Positions 49,297-58,381 of a DNA stretch of 58,733 nucleotides are shown one piece after another. The translations under genes were made by a program, and so were the position numbers. Source of the stretch: Cellulomonas uda (GTDB lineage: Bacteria; Actinomycetota; Actinomycetes; Actinomycetales; Cellulomonadaceae); assembly GCF_006538705.1 (NCBI RefSeq), contig NZ_BJLP01000022.1, forward strand, positions 1 to 58,733, written 5' to 3'. Position 1 is the first letter of the stretch, and each line of letters opens with the position of its first letter. The notes below the pieces were generated by a model. The model was not told the DNA's origin, made no database searches, and worked only from the letters and a program-made list of their open reading frames with translations.

Positions 49297-51546
49297 GTGA
49301 GCGAGGTGGTCGGACCCGGCACCGTGCTGTCCGGGCGGTACCGGGTGCGCGAGCAGGGCACCTGCGACGTGCCCGGGGTGTCCGTCTGGCACGCCACCGA
49401 CCAGATCCTCGACCGGCCCGTGCGGGCCGTCGTGCTCTCCTCCGGAGCGGTCTCCGCCGCGCTCGACGGCGCGCGACGCGCCGCGCTCGTCTCCGACCCG
49501 CGGCTCACCCGCGTCCTCGACGTCGGCACGCACGACCGGCTCGGCTACGTCGTCACCGAGGACGTCGCCGGCCCGACGCTCGCCGAGCTCGTCGCGCGCG
49601 CCCCCCTCACGCCCGAGCAGGCCCGCGCGGTCGTCGGCGAGGCCGCCGCCGCGCTCGAGGTCGCCCGCCGGCGCGGGCTGCACCACCTCGCGCTGCGCCC
49701 GCGCTGCCTGCACCTCGTCGGCCCCGGGCGGGTCATGATCACCGGCCTCGGCATCGACGCGGCCGTCCTCGGCGTCGCGGACGGCGACGCCCGCACGACG
49801 AGCCGGCGGGACGCCGTCGACCTCGTCCGGCTCCTCTACACCGCGCTCACCGGCCGCTGGCCGGCGACGTCGAGCGACGCGATCGCACCCGGCGTGGCCT
49901 CCGCGCCCGGGAACGCCGGCGTGCCCGTGCCGCCGGTCGAGCTCGTCGCCTCCGTCACCAACGACCTGGACACGCTGTGCGCCGTCACGCTCGGGCCGCA
50001 CGACGACGGGCCCCACACGCCCGGCGACCTCGTGCGTGAGCTCGAGCCGTGGGGTGCGATCCGTGCGGTGCAGGGCGGCGCCGAGGCATCGACCATCGCC
50101 CTGCCACCAGCCGTCCCGCCCGCCGCGGCGTCCGCTGCGCCACCCGCAGTGCGAGGCGCCGGTGCGCCAGCCGTCGCGCCCGCCGGGACGGCGGTCGAGA
50201 CTGGTCCCGGACACGCCCACGAGGGAGCCGCTGTGACCGACGACCGCGACACGACGAGCACGCCGCCGACCGGCACACCGGTGGGCTCGACCGACCCGAC
50301 CCAGGTGCTCGGCAGCGCTGCGGCCATCGCCGAGGCCGCCGGGGCTGCCGCAGCCGGCGACGACGCGGCGGCGCGCGGCATGCGGGAGGCCACCCCCGAG
50401 GACGACCTGCAGGACACCGCGCCCATCCGCGTGCAGCGGCAGTCCGTGCGGGACGCGTTCGGCGACGACTCGTCCCCCGCCGTGAACCGGCCCGGCACTC
50501 CCCCGCCCGCCGCGCCGCTGCGCACCTCGGCGTTCGGCGGCTCCGCGGTCGCCCCGCCCGTCGGCTCGGGTCCCGCGCGCATCTCGACGCGGCCGGGCGC
50601 ACCCGTCACGGAGGTGTCCGGCCCGGGCGCCACGATCCCGCTCGGCTCGATCCGCGCGTCCGTGCCGCCGTCAGGTCCCGCCTCGCCTCCGCCGTCGGTT
50701 CCGCCGGGCGGCCACCAGGGTCCCGGGGCGGGGTCCGGCGGCGGAGCTGCCGGCGCGGCGGGCGCCGGCTCCGGTGGGTCGCAGCCTCCCGTCGTGCCGC
50801 CGGGTGGCGGCTCTCCGTGGCCCGGTCCGTCGTCGGGCGACGACGACTTCTCGTCCGTGATGGGCGAGGTGGGCGACGAGCCGCCGCGTCGACGCGCGTT
50901 CGACCCGACCGCGCTCGTGCTCGCGGTCGTCGGCATCGGTGTGGTCATCGGCGTGGTGCTCGCGTTCAAGGCGCTGTTCTCGTCGCTCGACACGGGTGCC
51001 CCCGAACCGCGGCCCCAGGCCACGGCGTCCGAGCAGACCACCTCGGGTGAGCAGGAGCCGACCGGCGAGGCGACGGGAGAGCCGACGGGCGAGGAGTCGA
51101 CGCCGCCCGCCTCCGGGGCGAAGCCCGTGATCGCGTCCGCGCGCAGCGTCGACCCGTCGGACGACGACGGCGAGCACGAGGAGGCCGTCGGCCGCGCGTT
51201 CGACGGCGACACGTCCACGTACTGGTACACGATGACGTACCAGCAGGCGAACTTCTCCGGCTTCAAGGACGGCGTCGGGTACGTGATGAAGCTCGAGGAG
51301 CCCGCGCTGGTCTCGACCGTCACGCTCAAGACCGGCTCGGAGGGCGGGAAGTTCCAGATCACCACCGGCGGGGCCGACGACCCGAGCGGCGGCGAGGTGC
51401 TCGGTTCCGGGTCGTTCGGTCCGGAGGTGACCGTGGAGCTCGACAAGCCGACGGAGACCGACGTCGTCACGCTGTGGATCAGCGAGCTGCCGGCCGCGGC
51501 GGACGGGTCGTTCCGGCTCGAGCTCAACGAGATCTCGCTCGGCTGA
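49297..51546 (+). CDS. Membrane pseudokinase with extracellular beta-sandwich domain
   Basis: A 749-residue protein from GTG 49297 (GGAGG 5 nt upstream). The N-terminal Ser/Thr-kinase fold (about 5-260) lacks catalysis: HRDLKP is replaced by HHLALRP, DFG by GLG, and the VAIK lysine is not present in RPVRAVVL. A long Pro/Gly/Ala linker follows (about 265-535), then a membrane helix (about 550-572: ALVLAVVGIGVVIGVVLAFKALF), an acidic Thr/Glu stalk and a discoidin-like galactose-binding fold (about 610-749: AVGRAFDGDTSTYWYT). This is the C-terminal half of mycobacterial MviN as a separate gene. It probably recruits an FHA protein to regulate MurJ. Confidence 0.85.
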   Translation: MSEVVGPGTVLSGRYRVREQGTCDVPGVSVWHATDQILDRPVRAVVLSSGAVSAALDGARRAALVSDPRLTRVLDVGTHDRLGYVVTEDVAGPTLAELVARAPLTPEQARAVVGEAAAALEVARRRGLHHLALRPRCLHLVGPGRVMITGLGIDAAVLGVADGDARTTSRRDAVDLVRLLYTALTGRWPATSSDAIAPGVASAPGNAGVPVPPVELVASVTNDLDTLCAVTLGPHDDGPHTPGDLVRELEPWGAIRAVQGGAEASTIALPPAVPPAAASAAPPAVRGAGAPAVAPAGTAVETGPGHAHEGAAVTDDRDTTSTPPTGTPVGSTDPTQVLGSAAAIAEAAGAAAAGDDAAARGMREATPEDDLQDTAPIRVQRQSVRDAFGDDSSPAVNRPGTPPPAAPLRTSAFGGSAVAPPVGSGPARISTRPGAPVTEVSGPGATIPLGSIRASVPPSGPASPPPSVPPGGHQGPGAGSGGGAAGAAGAGSGGSQPPVVPPGGGSPWPGPSSGDDDFSSVMGEVGDEPPRRRAFDPTALVLAVVGIGVVIGVVLAFKALFSSLDTGAPEPRPQATASEQTTSGEQEPTGEATGEPTGEESTPPASGAKPVIASARSVDPSDDDGEHEEAVGRAFDGDTSTYWYTMTYQQANFSGFKDGVGYVMKLEEPALVSTVTLKTGSEGGKFQITTGGADDPSGGEVLGSGSFGPEVTVELDKPTETDVVTLWISELPAAADGSFRLELNEISLG

Positions 51547-51615
51547 CGTTCCGCACGCGGTGCGGTGACGCCTCGACGCACCACCTCGTCCACAGCGAGA
51601 GGCGCGGCGGTGGCG

Positions 51616-51643
51616 GGGAACAGATCCGGCCTACGATCGGTTG
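51616..51643 (+). promoter_or_regulatory. SigR/SigH-type promoter of trxBA
   Basis: GGGAAC (51616-51621), an 18-bp spacer and GTTG (51640-51643) match the Streptomyces SigR / mycobacterial SigH consensus GGGAAY-N18-GTTG exactly. It ends 52 nt before the trxB GTG. Confidence 0.85.
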
Positions 51644-51695
51644 ACTGCGACAGCCCGCCACACCCGGCGACCCCTGCGACCCCGAGGACCGTCCT

Positions 51696-52691
51696 GTGAC
51701 CGACCAGCCCATCCGCGAGCTCGTCATCGTCGGCTCCGGCCCTGCCGGCTACACCGCCGCGATCTACGCCGGACGCGCCGGCCTCGCACCGCTCGTCGTC
51801 GCCGGCTCCGTCACCGCGGGCGGCGCCCTCATGAACACCACCGAGGTCGAGAACTTCCCCGGCTTCCCCGCGGGCATCCAGGGCCCCGAGCTCATGGAGA
51901 ACCTCCAGGGCCAGGCCGAGCGGTTCGGCGCCGAGGTGCTGTGGGACGACGCGACGTCGCTGTCCCTGACCGGTCCGGTCAAGGAGGTCACGGTCTCCGA
52001 CGGCACGACGTACCGCGCCAAGGCCGTCATCCTGGCGACCGGCTCCGCGTACCGCGAGCTCGGCCTGGACGACGAGAAGCGCCTGTCGGGCCGCGGCGTC
52101 TCGTGGTGCGCGACGTGCGACGGCTTCTTCTTCAAGGACCAGGACATCCTGGTGGTCGGCGGCGGTGACTCCGCCGTCGAGGAGGCGACGTTCCTCACGC
52201 GGTTCGGCCGCTCGGTCACGCTCGTGCACCGCCGCGACCAGCTGCGCGCCTCGAAGATCATGGCCGACCGCGCCGCGGCCGACCCCAAGATCCAGTTCGC
52301 GTGGAACAGCGAGATCGTCGGGATCCACGGTGAGGAGAAGGTGTCCGGCGTGACGCTGCGCGACACCGTCACCGGCGAGACGCGCGAGCAGGACGCGGGC
52401 GCGGTCTTCGTCGCGATCGGGCACGTGCCGCGCACCGAGCTGCTGCTCGGCCAGGTGGACCTCGACGAGAACGGCTACATCGAGGTCCAGGGCCGCAGCA
52501 CGCGGACCAACCTCGAGGGCGTCTTCGCGTGCGGCGACGTGGTCGACCACACGTACCGTCAGGCGATCACGGCCGCAGGCTCCGGCTGTGCCGCCGCGCT
52601 CGACGCGCAGCACTTCCTCGCGTCGCTCGGCGACGCGGTCGACCCGATGGTGCCCACCGAGGTGCCGGTCCTGGTGGAGGATGCCCGATGA
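51696..52691 (+). CDS. trxB: Thioredoxin-disulfide reductase
   Basis: FAD- and NADPH-dependent reductase of thioredoxin in the cytosol, 331 residues from GTG 51696. FAD motif [18 protein letters not shown] (12-29), redox-active C138-A-T-C141 in [16 protein letters not shown] motif [12 protein letters not shown] (153-164), and the late FAD motif [21 protein letters not shown]. Overlaps trxA by 4 bp (ATGA). The promoter is a perfect SigR-type site, so induction by disulfide stress is expected. Same position as Rv3913. Confidence 0.97.
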   Translation: MTDQPIRELVIVGSGPAGYTAAIYAGRAGLAPLVVAGSVTAGGALMNTTEVENFPGFPAGIQGPELMENLQGQAERFGAEVLWDDATSLSLTGPVKEVTVSDGTTYRAKAVILATGSAYRELGLDDEKRLSGRGVSWCATCDGFFFKDQDILVVGGGDSAVEEATFLTRFGRSVTLVHRRDQLRASKIMADRAAADPKIQFAWNSEIVGIHGEEKVSGVTLRDTVTGETREQDAGAVFVAIGHVPRTELLLGQVDLDENGYIEVQGRSTRTNLEGVFACGDVVDHTYRQAITAAGSGCAAALDAQHFLASLGDAVDPMVPTEVPVLVEDAR

Positions 52692-53008
52692 TCGACGTCA
52701 CCGACGAGACGTTCCGCGCCGAGGTGCTCGAGTCCGAGATCCCGGTCGTCGTCGACTTCTGGGCGCCCTGGTGCGGCCCGTGCCGCATGGTCGCGCCCGT
52801 GCTCGCCGAGCTCGCGACGCAGTACGAAGGTCGCGTCAAGATCGTCAAGGTGAACTCCGACGAGAACCCGGTCGTCGTCGGCGACTACGGCATCGTCTCG
52901 ATCCCGACGCTCAACATCTACTCCGGCGGCGAGCTGGTGAAGCAGGTCATCGGCGCCCGCCCCAAGGCCGCCTACGCCCAGGAGATCGAGGCGCTGCTCG
53001 CGGGCTGA
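52688..53008 (+). CDS. trxA: Thioredoxin
   Basis: Cytosolic dithiol carrier, 106 residues, the classical size. Active site W28-C29-G-P-C32 in [11 protein letters not shown], cis-proline segment [11 protein letters not shown]. Reduced by the TrxB encoded just upstream, with which its ATG overlaps. Corresponds to mycobacterial trxC (Rv3914). Regulated from the SigR-type promoter upstream of trxB. Confidence 0.98.
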   Translation: MIDVTDETFRAEVLESEIPVVVDFWAPWCGPCRMVAPVLAELATQYEGRVKIVKVNSDENPVVVGDYGIVSIPTLNIYSGGELVKQVIGARPKAAYAQEIEALLAG

Positions 53009-53048
53009 CCACCCGCGAGGTCCGCCCGGCATCACCGGGGCCTTCACA

Positions 53049-53075
53049 CGACCCGTCCGTACGCGGGCCGTTTTT
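53049..53075 (+). terminator. Possible terminator after trxA
   Basis: CGACCCG and CGGGCCG form a 7-bp stem with one mismatch, followed directly by TTTTT (53071-53075), about 40 nt after the trxA stop codon. Weak stem but a rare U tract in this GC-rich DNA. Confidence 0.4.
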
Positions 53076-53114
53076 CCGTCCTGGGCACCCGACCCGGCGT
53101 GCAAGACTGCCAAG

Positions 53115-54458
53115 ATGACCTCGCAGCCCTCGCCCCGGCCGGAGACGTCGGGCACCCCCACGTCCGCCGCCGCGGGTACGCGGCTCGACCCCTGGCTCGA
53201 CGCGTACGCCGACCGCACGCACGGCATGCGCGCCTCGGAGATCCGGGCACTGTTCGCCGTGGCGAACCGGCCCGAGGTCGTCTCGCTCGCCGGCGGCATG
53301 CCGTTCCTCGACGGCCTCCCGCTGGACTCGCTCGCTCAGGTCGCCGCACAGGTGGTGGCGCAGCGCGGGCTGCAGGCCCTGCAGTACGGCTCCGGTCAGG
53401 GCGACGAGACCCTGCGCGAGCAGATCCTCGAGGTGATGGCGCTCGAGGGGATCAGCGCCCACCCCGACGACGTCGTCGTCACCACCGGGTCGCAGCAGGC
53501 GCTCGACCTGGTCACGCGCGTCTTCATCAACCCCGGCGACGTCGTCGTCGCCGAGGCCCCCTCCTACGTCGGTGCGCTCGGTGTGTTCCGCGCCTACCAG
53601 GCCGACGTCGTGCACGTGCCGATCGACGAGCACGGGCTCATCCCCGCCGCGCTCGAGGAGACGCTGACCTCGCTGGCCGCCGCGGGCCGGCAGACCAAGT
53701 TCCTCTACACCGTGCCGAACTTCCACAACCCCGCCGGGGTCTCGGTGTCGCTCGAACGGCGACCGCAGATCGTCGAGATCGCCCGTCGGCACGGCGTCCT
53801 CGTCCTCGAGGACAACCCGTACGGCCTGCTCGGCTTCGACCGCGACCCGTGGCCCGCGCTGCGCTCGTACGACGAGGACGGCGTCATCTACCTCGGCTCG
53901 TTCTCCAAGACGTTCGCCCCCGGCTACCGGGTCGGCTGGGCCGTCGCGCCGCACGCCGTGCGCGAGAAGCTCGTGCTCGCGTCCGAGTCCGCCATCTTGT
54001 GCCCCTCCAACGCGTCGCAGATCGCGATCTCGTCGTACCTGTCCACGTGCGACTGGCGGTCCCAGGTCAAGAGCTACCGCGAGCTGTACCGCGAGCGACG
54101 CGACGCGATGGTCGGCGCGCTCGCCGAGCACCTGCCCGAGGCGTCCTGGACCGTCCCCGACGGCGGCTTCTACACCTGGGTCCGGCTCCCCGAGGGCCTC
54201 GACGCGAAGGACATGCTCCCGCGCGCCGTCACCGCGCGAGTCGCCTACGTGCCCGGCACCGCGTTCTACTTCGACGGCACCGGCCGCGACCACATGCGGT
54301 TGTCCTTCTGCTACCCCACTCCCGAGCGGATCCGCGAGGGCGTGCGCCGACTCGCGTCCGTCGTCTCCGCCGAGCGCGAGCTCGTCGAGATGTTCGGCAC
54401 CGGCACCACGGACGAGCCCGCCGACGACGTCGTCGCGCCCGCACCCGACGTCCTGTGA
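53115..54458 (+). CDS. PLP-dependent aminotransferase (class I/II, MocR-like domain)
   Basis: Fold type I PLP enzyme, 447 residues. LQYGSGQGDETLREQI (about 93-108), VTTGSQQALDLV, NFHNPAGVSVSLERR and the PLP lysine segment GSFSKTFAPGYRVGW (Lys near 263) are all as in 2-aminoadipate/valine-pyruvate-type transaminases. There is no GntR N-terminal domain, so this is an enzyme and not a MocR regulator. The substrate cannot be read. Its stop overlaps the GTG of the next gene, a D-Ala-D-Ala ligase, which hints at amino-acid supply for the cell wall, but this is inference. Confidence 0.88.
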   Translation: MTSQPSPRPETSGTPTSAAAGTRLDPWLDAYADRTHGMRASEIRALFAVANRPEVVSLAGGMPFLDGLPLDSLAQVAAQVVAQRGLQALQYGSGQGDETLREQILEVMALEGISAHPDDVVVTTGSQQALDLVTRVFINPGDVVVAEAPSYVGALGVFRAYQADVVHVPIDEHGLIPAALEETLTSLAAAGRQTKFLYTVPNFHNPAGVSVSLERRPQIVEIARRHGVLVLEDNPYGLLGFDRDPWPALRSYDEDGVIYLGSFSKTFAPGYRVGWAVAPHAVREKLVLASESAILCPSNASQIAISSYLSTCDWRSQVKSYRELYRERRDAMVGALAEHLPEASWTVPDGGFYTWVRLPEGLDAKDMLPRAVTARVAYVPGTAFYFDGTGRDHMRLSFCYPTPERIREGVRRLASVVSAERELVEMFGTGTTDEPADDVVAPAPDVL

Positions 54459-55531
54459 CGCAGCCTCCTGCCACCGCCTCGTCCTCGGAGCACGCACCCG
54501 TGACCTCGTCGTCAGCCCCCGCCCCGTCCGCGCTCACGCCGCTCGTCCCCGGCTCGTCGGCCGCTCCCCGCGTCGCACTGCTCGCCGGGGGTCTCTCGCA
54601 CGAGCGCGACGTGTCGATCCGCTCCGGGCGGCGCGTCGCCGAGGCGCTGCGGTCGGCCGGCGTCGAGGTGAGCCTGCACGACGTCGACGCGGACCTCGTG
54701 CCCGCGCTCACCGAGCTCGCGCCCGACCTCGTCTGGCCCCTGCTGCACGGCGCGAGCGGCGAGGACGGCTCCGTGCGCGACGTCGTCCAGCTGCTCGGCC
54801 TGCGCCTGCTCGGCACCGGACCCCGCGCGAGCCGCGTCGCGTGGAGCAAGCCCATCGCCAAGACCGTCGTGTCCCGCGCCGGCATCGTCACGCCCGAGTT
54901 CGTGACCCTCCCGCAGTCCCTGTTCCGCGAGCTCGGGGCGGGGCGGGTGCTCGACGCGATCGTCGGCCGGCTCGGGCTGCCCGTCGTCGTGAAGCCGTCG
55001 CGCGGCGGGTCCGCCCTCGGGGTGAGCGTCGTGCGGTCCGCCGACGAGCTGCCCCGCGCGATGGTCGAGTGCTTCGCCTACGGCGGCACCGCCCTCATCG
55101 AGCGAGCGGTCGACGGCGTCGAGGTCGCAGTCTCCGTGGTCGACCTCGGCGACGGTCCCGTGGCACTCCCCCCGATCGAGATCGTCACCGACGGGCCCTA
55201 CGACTACGACGCGCGCTACAACCCCGGTCGCGTCGAGTACTTCGCGCCCGCGCGGCTCGCGCCCGAGACGCGCGCCGCCGTCGAGGACGTCGCCATCACC
55301 GCTCACCGCGCGCTCGGCCTCGCCCGGCTCTCCCGGGCGGACCTCATCATCGACGAGGACGGTGTCGTGCACTTCCTCGAGGTCAACGTGACCCCGGGGA
55401 TGACGGAGACGTCGCTGTTGCCGCAGGCAGCAGAGGCCGCCGGGCACAACCTTGGGGCCTTGTACCGCGCGCTCGTGGAGGCGTCCCTCGCCGCCGAGCC
55501 GACCGGCCTGGCGGGCGTCGGGGCGCTCTGA
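54455..55531 (+). CDS. D-alanine--D-alanine ligase family protein
   Basis: ATP-grasp ligase, probably forming D-Ala-D-Ala for peptidoglycan; 358 residues from GTG 54455 (GTG 54500 is an alternative). After a Ser/Pro/Ala-rich tail (1-38): RVALLAGGLSHERDVSIRSGRRVAEAL, WPLLHGASGEDGSVRDVVQLLGL, the ATP loop VVVKPSRGGSALGVSVV and the metal site FLEVNVTPGMTETSL (usual form EVNTLPGMT). A second ddl gene often exists elsewhere in actinobacteria, so this may be a paralogue with another role. Overlaps the aminotransferase gene by 4 bp. Confidence 0.88.
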   Translation: MTQPPATASSSEHAPVTSSSAPAPSALTPLVPGSSAAPRVALLAGGLSHERDVSIRSGRRVAEALRSAGVEVSLHDVDADLVPALTELAPDLVWPLLHGASGEDGSVRDVVQLLGLRLLGTGPRASRVAWSKPIAKTVVSRAGIVTPEFVTLPQSLFRELGAGRVLDAIVGRLGLPVVVKPSRGGSALGVSVVRSADELPRAMVECFAYGGTALIERAVDGVEVAVSVVDLGDGPVALPPIEIVTDGPYDYDARYNPGRVEYFAPARLAPETRAAVEDVAITAHRALGLARLSRADLIIDEDGVVHFLEVNVTPGMTETSLLPQAAEAAGHNLGALYRALVEASLAAEPTGLAGVGAL

Positions 55532-55536
55532 CCCGC

Positions 55537-55559
55537 TCGGCGCGCCCGGCCCGCGCCGA
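55537..55559. terminator. Bidirectional terminator between ddl-like gene and parB
   Basis: TCGGCGCG pairs with CGCGCCGA across a 7-nt loop. It lies in the 31-bp gap between two convergent genes. Confidence 0.65.
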
Positions 55560-55562
55560 CCC

Positions 55563-56771
55563 TCAGCCCTTCAGGAGGCCCGGGTCGTCGGGGGCGAGCG
55601 TCGAGAGGATCCGGTTCAGGTCCTGGACCGACGCGAACTCGACCGTGAGGCGCCCGCGCGACTTGCCGAGCTGCACCTTGACCCGCGTGTCGAGCCGGTC
55701 CGAGAGCCGGGTCGCCAGCTCGTCGAGCGCCTCGTTCCGCTGACCCGCCCGCGGCGCCGCACGACGCTGCCCCGGCGCCGCGTCGTCGCCACCGAGCGCG
55801 ACGATCTCCTCCACGGCACGGACCGAGAGGCCCTCGGCGACGATCCGCTGCGCCAGCCGCTCGATCGCGGCGCCGTCCGCGAGCCCGAGGAGCGCCCGCG
55901 CGTGCCCCGCGGAGAGCACGCCCGCCGCGACGCGGCGCTGGACGAGCGGCGGCAGCTTGAGCAGGCGCAACGTGTTCGAGATCTGCGGCCGCGAGCGGTG
56001 GATACGCGTCGCGAGCTGCTCGTGGGTGCAGCCGAAGTCGTCGAGCAGCTGCTGGTATGCCGCCGCCTCCTCGAGCGGGTTGAGCTGCGAGCGGTGGAGG
56101 TTCTCCAGCAGCGCATCGCGCAGCAGGTCCCCGTCCTCCGTCTCACGGATGATCGCCGGGATCGTCTCCAGGCCCGCTGCCTGCGTCGCCCGCCAGCGCC
56201 GCTCACCCATGATGAGCTCGTAGCCGTCGTCGACCTGGCGCACGACGACGGGCTGCAGCACACCGATCTCGCGGATCGACCCGACGAGCTCGTCGAGCGC
56301 CTCTTCCTCGAAGACCGTGCGCGGCTGCTTCGGGTTCGGCCGGATCGAGCCCACCGGGAGCTCAGCGAACCGCGCGCCCGGCACCGGCACGAGCCCGTCC
56401 CTGTCGTCGACGGCCGGGTACGCGTCCGGCACCGCTGCGGCGGTGGCGTCCGACGCGACGCCGGCGTCCGACGCGGCCGTGCCGTTCGACGCGGCCGACG
56501 CGACATCCACGGGGGCGCTCGTCGCGTCGTCGGTCACGGCGCTCGCCGGGACGGCACCGGTCGGCGAGGCATCGCTCGTCGGCGTCGTGGCGACCGCCTC
56601 GTCGACCACGGCCGTCGCCGTCGCGATCGGTCCGGACTCGGCGTGCTGGTCCCCGAGGTCCGGGAAGAAGACGTCGACCGGACGGTCCTTGGGGGCGGGG
56701 CGCTGTCCGTCGAGCCCTGCGGGGATCAGCGCGCCCAGGCCGCGGCCCAGTCCACGTCGCTTCTCGCTCAT
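55563..56771 (-). CDS. parB: Chromosome partitioning protein ParB
   Basis: CTP-dependent clamp that loads at parS and spreads on DNA near the origin, 402 residues. The basic N-terminal ParA-activating segment [14 protein letters not shown] (4-17) is followed by an Ala/Thr/Asp-rich linker (about 40-125) that is longer than usual. Then come the CTP-binding domain with [16 protein letters not shown] and [17 protein letters not shown], the parS-binding helix-turn-helix ([25 protein letters not shown]) and a C-terminal dimerisation domain ending [13 protein letters not shown]. The ATG overlaps the parA stop (ATGA). Confidence 0.97.
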   Translation of the reverse strand: MSEKRRGLGRGLGALIPAGLDGQRPAPKDRPVDVFFPDLGDQHAESGPIATATAVVDEAVATTPTSDASPTGAVPASAVTDDATSAPVDVASAASNGTAASDAGVASDATAAAVPDAYPAVDDRDGLVPVPGARFAELPVGSIRPNPKQPRTVFEEEALDELVGSIREIGVLQPVVVRQVDDGYELIMGERRWRATQAAGLETIPAIIRETEDGDLLRDALLENLHRSQLNPLEEAAAYQQLLDDFGCTHEQLATRIHRSRPQISNTLRLLKLPPLVQRRVAAGVLSAGHARALLGLADGAAIERLAQRIVAEGLSVRAVEEIVALGGDDAAPGQRRAAPRAGQRNEALDELATRLSDRLDTRVKVQLGKSRGRLTVEFASVQDLNRILSTLAPDDPGLLKG

Positions 56772-58381
56772 CGGTCCTCCTCCGTGCCGCTGGTCGCGGT
56801 CACGCTGGTCGGTGTGGTGTCTGTGCCGGCCGCGGCGCCCCGCTCGGCGATCTCGCGCGCCGCTTCGAGGTACGCCAGCGCGCCGGACGAGCCGGCGTCG
56901 TACGTCATGACGGTCTGTCCGTAGCTCGGTGCCTCCGAGATCCGCACCGAGCGCGGCACGGTGGTCCGCAGCGTGCGCTCCGGGAAGTGCTCACGGACCT
57001 CGGCGGCCACCTGCTGTGCGAGGTTCGTGCGAGCGTCGTACATGGTGAGCAGGATCGTGGAGACGTGCAGGTCCGGGTTCAGATGAGCCTGGATGAGCTG
57101 GATCGTCTTGAGCAGCTGGCTCAGACCCTCGAGCGCGTAGTACTCGCACTGGATCGGGATGAGCACCTCGCGGGCGACGACGAACGCGTTGACCGTGAGC
57201 AGGCCGAGGCTCGGGGGGCAGTCGACGAAGACGTAGTCGATGCGCTCCATGCCGTTGTCGATGCGCCACTGCAGGTACGCATCGAGCGCGCTGCGCAGCC
57301 GTGTCTCCCGAGCCACCATCGAGACGAGCTCGATCTCGGCGCCCGAGAGGTCGATGGTCGCCGGCAGGCACCACAGGCGGGGCACGTCCGGGCTCTCCTG
57401 CACCGCCTCGGCGATCGGGGCGCCCTCGACCAGCACCTCGTAGATGGAGGGAGTTCCCGCGCGGTGCTCGATGCCCAGCGCCGTCGACGCGTTCCCCTGC
57501 GGGTCGTTGTCGAGCACCAGGACGTTCAGCCCCGACTGCGCGAGTGCCGCGGCGAGGTTCACCGTGGTCGTCGTCTTGCCGACGCCACCCTTCTGGTTCG
57601 CCACGGTCACCACGCGCGTCTCGGCGGGTCGCGGGAACTGTCGGCCCCGGAGCTCGATGCGCCGACGCGCGTCCAGCTGGAGCTCCGCCATCAACGGGGT
57701 GTCGGGCGTCGCCGTCGGCAGGCTCTCCACCAGCGCCGCGCGGCGCTGCTCCTCGGGGTCGAGGTCAGCCGGCGGTGCCGGCGTCTCCGGACGCGCGAGC
57801 GACTCCCCCGCTCCCGTTTCACGTGAAACGGGAGCGGACGGGTTCACGGTCGAGGCGTGCTCCACGGCGTCAGCCGCTCCGTTCAGGTGGTCGTCGGCGC
57901 CGTCGTGCGTCGCCGTGTCGTCGCGGCCGTCCGACGAGTCGTCGTGGATCTCGACGCTCTCGACCAGCTCAGCCGTCGCGGTCTCCCCCTGACCCTGGAT
58001 GCCCCAGGTCGCGGCCCACGTCGCGGCGCGCCCTTCACTCTCCTGGCGCTCGTCGCCATCCGCAGGCGCGTCCGGCGCGGGTCCCCCGTCGTGCTCGGGA
58101 GCCAGCCCGTCCTGGTCCGCGGGAAGCTCAGCGGCCGCCGCATGCGTGGTCGCCTGCGCGTCGCGCGACTCATCCGGCAGGGGCGACGATGCGCCGTCGC
58201 TCCGCGGTGCGGACGCCGGCGCCTCCTCGTGAGCGATCCGCTCGGCGTCGGCCGCCGCCGGGGGCGAAGGCTGCGCCACGGGCGCCGGTTCGGCGCGTGC
58301 CGACTCGACGGGAGTCGCGGGCCACGCCGCGGTCGCGGGAACAGGCTGGGGCGCGCGCCCCTGCTTACGCCTTCCGAACAC
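56768..58381 (-). CDS. parA: Chromosome partitioning ATPase ParA
   Basis: Walker ATPase moving ParB-parS complexes, 537 residues from GTG 58381, overlapping the end of rsmG by 17 bp. Deviant Walker [18 protein letters not shown] (Lys269), Walker A' [10 protein letters not shown] and Walker [13 protein letters not shown] are intact in the C-terminal ~280 residues. The first ~225 residues are an Ala/Pro/Asp/Glu-rich disordered extension, longer than in most ParA proteins. It contains PVSRET, encoded by a perfect parS site. Codons upstream of 58381 are the mirror of rsmG coding, so an earlier start is unlikely. The role of the extension is unknown. Confidence 0.95.
   Translation of the reverse strand: MFGRRKQGRAPQPVPATAAWPATPVESARAEPAPVAQPSPPAAADAERIAHEEAPASAPRSDGASSPLPDESRDAQATTHAAAAELPADQDGLAPEHDGGPAPDAPADGDERQESEGRAATWAATWGIQGQGETATAELVESVEIHDDSSDGRDDTATHDGADDHLNGAADAVEHASTVNPSAPVSRETGAGESLARPETPAPPADLDPEEQRRAALVESLPTATPDTPLMAELQLDARRRIELRGRQFPRPAETRVVTVANQKGGVGKTTTTVNLAAALAQSGLNVLVLDNDPQGNASTALGIEHRAGTPSIYEVLVEGAPIAEAVQESPDVPRLWCLPATIDLSGAEIELVSMVARETRLRSALDAYLQWRIDNGMERIDYVFVDCPPSLGLLTVNAFVVAREVLIPIQCEYYALEGLSQLLKTIQLIQAHLNPDLHVSTILLTMYDARTNLAQQVAAEVREHFPERTLRTTVPRSVRISEAPSYGQTVMTYDAGSSGALAYLEAAREIAERGAAAGTDTTPTSVTATSGTEEDR
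57811..57834. promoter_or_regulatory. parS: parS site inside parA
   Basis: The 14-bp core GTTTCACGTGAAAC (57816-57829) is a perfect ParB-binding parS site; the symmetry extends to 24 bp with CTCCC/GGGAG flanks. It encodes VSRET in the ParA extension. Loading site for the ParB encoded next door. Confidence 0.95.
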
